NCBI GenBank assembly: GCA_000310025.1
Contig: FN647849.1
Coordinates: forward strand, 426,028 to 453,294
Length of the DNA: 27,267 nucleotides
Direction of reading: 5' to 3'
DNA from: Ectocarpus siliculosus
Taxonomy: Eukaryota > Sar > Phaeophyceae > Ectocarpales > Ectocarpaceae
Shown here: positions 21,706-27,267 of the stretch, one piece after another
Position numbering within the stretch: the first letter of the stretch is position 1
How the letters are laid out: every line of letters begins with the position of its first letter
Notes under the pieces: model-generated
What the model saw: the letters and a program-made list of their open reading frames with translations, nothing else
Database searches by the model: none
What the model was told of the DNA's origin: nothing
Program-made: the position numbers and the translations under genes

Positions 21706-22463
21706 CGTCCAAGTGAAGCGGCAGGAGCACCAGTAGCCGTGGCGCCGACGGTAGGAGCGATGGGATGCGGCACGACCGTCTCTGCTGGTGTGTGGGCTGG
21801 TAGGGGAAGGAGGTGCTGAGGGCGAGTTGAGATTTTGGGTTAGGGTTAGGCTGTGGGGGTGCGGGGGGTGGCCGTTCGTGCGCTTCTTTCTCCGCCTGTC
21901 GTGTGCATTCTCCACCTCAGTTGATGTGAGTCAGCACCAATTTGAGGCGCTGATCCTCGCATTTTGTTTTGATTGGCTCGGCGTGAACAGTCCTTGAATG
22001 ATGAACATCAGAAGATCAGAATGCACCCGGCGTGTTCGACGAATCATAATTAATCTTCAGAAGGGGGTTGCCAAGGACAGGGGAAACATCAATTAAACGA
22101 GTTCCAGACTCAGCTTGCTGCTTTCTACCTTAAGCCCTGACGTGCAACACGAAATGTCAGAACCTATGTCCTTGTAGGCTCTGCTTGATGCTGGTACAAC
22201 CGTCTCTTGCATCCACGAAAATTACAACAACAAAAAAAAATTACAATTTCGATATTCCCGCTAACCCCTGACACCGCCGGCTCAGCATGCCTCCCAAGAT
22301 TCTGTGGGTGACGTACTCGTTCGTCATTTTTTTTTCGAGAAATTCGCCGTTCGTTGTGTTTGGAACCAACAACAGAGCGTGCGGTGCATGTATGTCGTGC
22401 GTGTAGCCCCGCTCCTCGACAGAAAAAGCAACACACGACGGGCAACACACACGCACGCGCACT

Positions 22464-23122
22464 ATGAAGTATCTCCATGCGCTACGGCGGGAAGTGTTTG
22501 CCCTGCACGCCAGAGCGCCCCAAAATTTGCTGCGCTCGCCGGCGGCGTTGCCCTCCGCTGCTGAGGTGCAGAGGGGCAGGCCTGCTCTCTTGCGCCATGG
22601 GCAAGGGTGTGGAGCGGGCTGCGGCTGTGTGTGCGACGTCCAGGTGTGTACAACGTCAGAGCAAACATGTTGTTCGTTGGATGGGTGCCTTCATATATAG
22701 TTTGTGTTTTCCAGGGATTTGGTCCGTGTTTCGAAGGAACAACCACTTTATATCACAATTCTTGATCCCTGAAGGGTGTGACCACGTGACACTCGACCGG
22801 CGTGCTTCTGCCGCGTCAGCAGAGTTATTTTTGTGTATACCCCGCGTATCCTTCTGGACTGAAACGATCGACACGTCGAAGGACACTCAAACAAGATGCA
22901 TTATTTAGCAAAGAGTTGGGACGACTGGTTCTACGTACCACGCATTGAGGGACTGCTGGCGGTCCCTTCCCCGCCGACCTTTGAACTTCGAACATTGTTC
23001 ACACCCGCCTCGCTGGCTCTCTTTTTCAGCAGAAGAAGCAACGAGAGAAATGTCCTTTTCGGCAGCAGCAGCTTTACCCAGAAGCTCGCATACACCCCAG
23101 CAGCTTACTTGCAGTGCCTTGA
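22464..23122 (+). CDS. Candidate small two-exon gene, mitochondrial-targeting-like N-terminus
   Basis: Exon 22464-22643 starts MKYLHALRREVFALHARAPQ and ends GCGCVCDVQ at a CAG|gtgtgt donor; exon 23030-23122 follows a strong ctctttttcag acceptor and reads QKKQREKCPFRQQQ, then LYPEARIHPSSLL to TGA. Both are phase 0 and give 90 residues. The first 35 residues are Arg/Leu/Ala-rich with no acid but one Glu, as in a mitochondrial presequence, followed by a Cys-rich segment. A CAG repeat at the acceptor allows splicing three bases later (one Gln fewer). No family is recognised. Another frame from 22477 runs 143 codons without an intron but has poor composition. The gene is plausible and unproven. 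Confidence 0.4.
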
Positions 23123-23309
23123 TGGCTTGATGGGGAGTACCTATCAATTCATACACGGCAAGACACACCCTTTTTTCAATGATATTTTTATTTTTTTTAT
23201 ATTATTTTCGGCGCGGCTAAGTATAGTCTATATCCCACCCGCGGGGAAAAATCGAACACCCACCCCATCTGTGGGGTATTCATCATATTCACAGATAAGC
23301 CCTCTTTAC

Positions 23310-24085
23310 CCCACCAGTTGATCTCGTCCTACGAGACTCCAATCGACACATGACATGAACGAGTGTGTTGTGGCGTTGCAGGGCTCGTCGTGAAGCCGAA
23401 ACGGTACAGTTTTGCTGCTGCCTCGGCCGGCGGAGGAAACAGTACAGCCACCGCTTTTGGGCAAGATAGCCTTGCTTACCCAGCCACCTGGATCTCGCTA
23501 CACACGACCCCGATCGATTCACAAGCACTGGAAGGAGCGTGTAGTTGAGTGATGCACACACAGCACGCAGCAGCGGCTGACGGGGGCAAACAGGTGCAAA
23601 ATCCCGCCGCTATACATGTAGCGCGAAACCACTCGAGTGGAAACCGAACACTGCCTTCTCTCTCTTGCAGAAAGGCTTCCCTACTTAACACACTTGGTAT
23701 CCTCTGCTGTATCTCGCCTTACGAAAGACCCCGAACGACACGAGAGTGTGTTGCTGCGTTGCATGAAAGGCTAAAACGGGTTCAGTTTTAGGTGCTGCCG
23801 CGGCTGGTGGGAAAAACTATCGCATGCATGTGCGGGACATCTACATTGATAGCTTCGATAACCACGTGGATCTCGCCCTGCAAGACTCGAATCGCAACAC
23901 AAGCCACCGCCGTGGTGTGTGGGTGTGGTGGATGCACGCACAGTACACAGCAACGGGCAGCAGCTGAGGAAGGGGAACAAGAGGGGGGGGGGGTAGACAA
24001 TTCAACCCCTTCCGCACAGACCCAAACACGTGGAAACTCGACCACTGCCTTCTCCATTCTCGCAGATATGCTTCCAACAACGAAA
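23310..24085. repeat. Diverged tandem duplication of about 385 bp
   Basis: Two copies (about 23310-23700 and 23700-24085) share ordered blocks: GAGTGTGTTG (23361, 23744), GGTACAGTTTT or GGTTCAGTTTT, a GGATCTCGC block, GATGCACRCACAG, and CTGCCTTCTC followed by GCAGA (23651, 24045). A shorter CTCGYCnTACGA-type word recurs at about 190-base intervals, hinting at an older half-unit. No coding signal is consistent across copies. Confidence 0.6.
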
Positions 24086-24256
24086 GGGACTCGGCACCAT
24101 GAAGGGACAAGGGCATACAATTCATCTACACGTACTCCGCACACAGATGGATACATGGCTATGAAACCAGCAGGAGGCCGCGAGCATGTTATGTTCGAGA
24201 CGCGCGCAGACATTTGATTGGCCCTGGTTTCGCTACAAACCTGACAAACGCCGTGC

Positions 24257-24268
24257 TATATATAAATA
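24257..24268 (+). promoter_or_regulatory. Possible TATA box
   Basis: TATATATAAATA stands 59 bases before an ATG at 24327 that opens a frame ending at a consensus donor. Spacing suits a core promoter with a short 5' UTR. AT-rich words can occur by chance, so support is positional only. Confidence 0.35.
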
Positions 24269-24326
24269 GCTGTTAATTCAATCAAGCCCGTTTCGCAGCT
24301 CGAAGCACCAAACTTCACGCTGATAC

Positions 24327-24495
24327 ATGTACACCTTCGAAGGAGTGACGAACTCGCTCGAGACTTCGCCAGAAGTGGATGACGTATGCATAGGTAGTAT
24401 AGCGTTGAAGGGGTTGTTGAAATTTGGGATCGCCCCTACGAGGGTCGTTCCGGTGAAGCGGACTCGTCTAGATTTACCGAGCAAATTCGCCCGGC
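24327..24495 (+). CDS. Candidate first exon of an unrecognised gene
   Basis: ATG at 24327 opens 56 codons plus one base, MYTFEGVTNSLETSPEVDD at the start and RLDLPSKFARR at the end, stopping at a perfect donor C|GTAAGT (24496). A TATA-like box lies just upstream. The exit phase is 1. It could be the first exon of the gene whose internal exons appear at 26041-26579, but that would need at least one more exon to change phase to 0, which I did not find. Codon bias is weak. No domain recognised. Confidence 0.3.
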
Positions 24496-26040
24496 GTAAG
24501 TACATCTACGTACCTACCTCCAAGTTTTGTTTGGAATTCTCCGGACGATCGTCCCGAAATTTTGACCTTCAGCGCTCTATACAACTTCAAGAAACGACCC
24601 CGCCCAAGTTGTGAGGGCACCACGCTGTAGGGACTTGACTGAGGTTGCTTTTGAGGGTTGGCCCACTTTTGTTGGGGTGCAACTGCAGCCGTAGTTGTGG
24701 GCGAATAGCCGACCCGTCCCTTATAGGAAAGCGTCCGCTGTGAGATCTTGTCGTCATCGATGCCTTGTCGTTTCTGAAACAATAATGAAAAGGGTTTTGT
24801 GGGGACTTGCAAACAAGGTGATTTTGGTTATGTCACGCACAAAGCCACGCGTGGGTCCCGCGCATGATTCAGCGGAGCGCCCACCGAAAGGCACCAACAT
24901 CGCGGGTGTAGACGCCTGGTATAGGCAACCACATGTCAGGAGTACAGGTAGGTTAGACGGCAAGCCTCGTTGGTGCAGCTCAGTAGGTGTCGATGAGCCA
25001 CGCGCTGAACAATGCAGCCTCTCTCACCCATAACGAAAGGATACTTTTCGACGTCAGCGGAGCAAGAAAACACACCTTTGCGCAGGCAGACACTGAACGC
25101 GCCAACGCTTAGGAATCTCTTAATTTGCTCAGCCCTTCGCTCCTTACTCATCAGCTGGGAGACAACAGGGAATATGTAGGAGTTAGTATGGCAAGGGTCA
25201 AGTTCTTGTATTTCTTATTTCATGAAAATCGGACGCTCGATGTCTTGAGTGGTAGTGGGTTCCCGATTGATTTCACCCTCTATGTCAGCCACCCGCGCGC
25301 CCTACAGAGAGCCCACGACCGTGTTGGAATAGATTTTACTCTTTCGCGCTTGGGCGCTCTCCGAACGCAATCCGTCATGCCAAGGCGAAGGCGTGAGCAA
25401 CCTCCACGTTCAATAGCGCCCGTTTCTCCAAGAGTGGGGTGTTGCCGACATCTCCCCTACGGCCAAGTGCCTCTTCCACCATCCCCGACCAAACAATCCC
25501 AGAGTCCCCACACAACAAAGTTCCCTTCTTTCCCTCTCTCTCTCTTTGGGGAACTCGACCACAAGAGCACCACTTTCCCTCCTCTAAAACACACAACGAT
25601 CGTTTTTGTAGTGGCACTCAGAGCGTTGATGCCACCGCAGCACTATATGGTGCGCTCACTCTGACATACGATAACGGCTGCCTCACGTACAGAAAGTAAG
25701 GTTAGTACGACCAGGGAGGGGGGCACGCAGACCCTATCCCTAACCCCCAACTAACCGATTCTATACTTAATCCAGTATGTTTGCTTTACCAACGAAACCT
25801 GCGTAGACTATTTAGTGACTGCCTACGCAAAGAAAGTAAGGTTATTTTAGTACGAAACAGACCAGGGAGGGGGCACGCAGACATTAACCAACCCTAACCC
25901 TAACCCCAACCCCAACTTTTTGCCGCTCCTATACTTCATCCAGTATGCTTGCTTGCTTAGAAGGGCCTGCGTAGACTGCTGTACGAAAAGGCAGTTGGGA
26001 TTCTGATCCTTGTTGCACGAACGGTGGGTGACGTGCGCAG
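24496..26040. other. No supportable exon; intron or intergenic
   Basis: If the candidate exon at 24327 belongs with the exons from 26041, this is intronic. Open frames at 24695-25033 and 25125-25664 (+) have mixed composition. The right part holds the telomere-like duplicated block. A missing linking exon may be hidden here. Confidence 0.35.
25679..25980. repeat. Direct duplication containing telomere-like CCCTAA repeats
   Basis: Copy 1 (about 25679-25810) and copy 2 (about 25820-25980) share AGAAAGTAAGGTTA, GACCAGGGAGGGG, GGCACGCAGAC, a CCCTAACCC-rich stretch, CTATACTTMATCCAGTATG and CCTGCGTAGACT. Copy 2 has the clearer telomere-type run (ACCCTAACCCTAACC, then ACCCCAACCCCAAC). These are interstitial short telomere-like tracts, not a chromosome end. 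Confidence 0.75.
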
Positions 26041-26579
26041 GTAGCGGTGGACCGGGAGGGGGTTGTGAGGGACGCGACTTTTGCGGCGAAGCGGCTGGCG
26101 ATGGGGGTGGACGGGGCGCCTCTTCGGTCGAGGACAGGCAGGCTGCTGGTGCACGACTGCCCTTGCGACACGCTGGTCTCCCTGGGGTAAGAGCATCACT
26201 GCCCTTGGGGTTGTCGATAGGTACACAGCGCCCGTAGCGCCGGTTGTGTACTCACCTCTTTGGTGTTCGAGCATCGCGGTCGAAGCGATGATTTGGCTTG
26301 GGATACCGAAAGATCTTGCCGTGCTGGTTGGAAATATTATAACCGTTCGGAAGCAAGATTGAATATTGGACACAACCCCTTTTTAGTTAACTGATTTCGT
26401 ACTCCCTGTCATCACCACCGTTGGTGATCATTTTTTTTTTTTTTCCCGTTCCTTTGTTTGTTTCTTTTTCCTCTCCTTTTTCGGGGGTCAGATCGATAGC
26501 CACGACCGAGTGCCGGGACGAGTCCCTCGAGTCGCTGCGTAACCGCCTGCTCTTCTCGCCGAGCGCCCCTCCATCGTTT
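26041..26579 (+). CDS. Two internal exons of an unrecognised plus-strand gene
   Basis: Exon 26041-26186 follows acceptor gtgcgcag and reads VAVDREGVVRDATFAAKRL, MGVDGAPL, then GRLLVHDCPCDTLVSLG to donor GG|gtaaga, phase 2. Exon 26492-26579 follows a T-rich acceptor ending gggggtcag and reads SIATTECRDESLESLRNRL then SPSAPPSF to donor TTT|gtaagg. GG plus A gives Gly, so the junction is in phase, and both exons have GC-rich third positions. The start and the end are not identified; the gene may run off the right edge. The peptide resembles a soluble folded protein, but I do not recognise the family. The minus strand is also open across both exons, with weaker splice support. Confidence 0.55.
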
Positions 26580-26866
26580 GTAAGGAACCTCGTTCGAAAG
26601 TTGGGCCAGCCGACATCCGCCGCTACTTGCGCCCAGGTGGGGGGGGAATAAGAGTAAAAGCTCATTTACAAAAAAAATTGCGTGTTTGTGGATTTACGGC
26701 CGTGGTTGCGCACTTTTGAGACCGGTCTTGTGAATGCGTGCGCTTCGCCTCGAGCCTTCAAGCCGCTGCGGTGTTATCCAGATTCGCTAAAAACCGCGTG
26801 CCTTGCTAAATACCACCGCACCAACCCCTACATTCGGAACGAAGAGTAGATGTTGAAGGAGAGTGG

Positions 26867-27140
26867 TTATGGCGCCACAAGGCGTGGCAGATCAAGCATT
26901 GCTGCCATCATTTGTCGACGGAACTTGTCCACCTGCCCAATGCTGTATGCTCCCTGTGCACTTGCCTGTTTCTCGGCTGACAAAATTAGTTCGTGACTCC
27001 GTCGCAGATGATCGGTGTCCCCAACCTCTCCCGCAAATGTGCACCTCGTGGTGACATTCGAACAAACTTCCCACATGGTTTTCTGTTGCACACCTTGCAG
27101 CGTTGATGCCAAACGCAATAAATCCACCCTGCGCTGCGCT
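26867..27140 (-). CDS. Open frame of unknown origin, C-terminal fragment
   Basis: On minus a frame of about 90 codons is open from the homopolymer-rich edge to TAA at 26867-26869. It reads AQRRVDLLRLASTLQGVQQ, HELILSAEKQASAQGAYS and ends MMAAMLDLPRLVAP, with an amphipathic helical pattern. There is no usable start because its 5' side is corrupted sequence. It could be a terminal exon or a decayed mobile-element ORF. The plus strand also has an ATG frame here (26850) of similar length, so strand is uncertain. Confidence 0.3.
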
Positions 27141-27196
27141 ATCCCCCCCCCCCCCCCCAAAAAGAACCCCCCGCCAAGGCAAGCGAAAAAAAAAAA

Positions 27197-27227
<31 letters not shown>

Positions 27228-27267
27228 GCCAAAAAAAAAAAAAAAAAAGGCGCCCCCCCGAGAGGCG
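27139..27267. other. Homopolymer-rich low-quality window end
   Basis: Runs of C and A up to more than 20 bases, with the same look as the corrupted bases after the N gap. Probably a contig or read end. Confidence 0.75.

Noticed and set aside
24695-25664. Plus-strand ORFs of 112 and 179 codons
   Set aside because: Mixed composition, no motif, and no splice phases that link them to the exons at 24327 or 26041.

Overview
This is a draft-quality window of nuclear DNA from a eukaryote. Genes are split into short exons by introns of about 130 to more than 1000 bases, coding exons are GC-rich at third positions, intergenic DNA is repeat-rich, and there is one assembly gap (342 N). Exon style, gene density and the loose PDZ and PA multidomain proteins suggest a stramenopile, most likely a brown alga. 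That is inference, because no marker gene here fixes the taxon. Most long single-frame ORFs are noise. The genes below were rebuilt by joining exons at GT/AG (once GC/AG) junctions whose codon phases agree.

Layout. 30-176 (+) is the last exon of an unrecognised gene. 2514-6125 (-) holds six phase-consistent exons for two PA (protease-associated) domains. 7761-11111 (-) holds exons for a PDZ - coiled coil - PDZ protein. The two minus-strand blocks may be one gene, because the last secure PDZ exon and the first PA exon are both phase 0 and no start exon for the PA block was found. 12164-17154 (+) is an orthologue of TXNDC9/PLP3, a phosducin-like co-chaperone of the CCT chaperonin. It is read head-to-head with the PDZ gene across about 1 kb. 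The exon carrying the first half of its thioredoxin fold is missing and probably lies in the N gap, which is flanked by a (CT)n tract and homopolymer-stretched low-quality sequence.

17155-27267 is gene-poor: a 59-bp x 4 array, a 64-bp x 2 repeat, a probable Pro/Ala/Gln-rich exon on minus (21085-21705), a small two-exon candidate gene (22464-23122, +), a diverged tandem duplication of about 385 bp (23310-24085), a TATA-led candidate first exon (24257-24495), a duplicated block with telomere-like CCCTAA repeats (25679-25980), and two well-formed internal exons of an unrecognised plus-strand gene (26041-26579). The end is again homopolymer-rich, poor-quality sequence.

The most notable structural points are a GC-AG intron in TXNDC9 whose functional 3' splice site is the last unit of a seven-copy 82-bp intronic array, and the possible PDZ/coiled-coil/PA fusion. 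I see no CRISPR array, tRNA, rRNA, or intact transposon.
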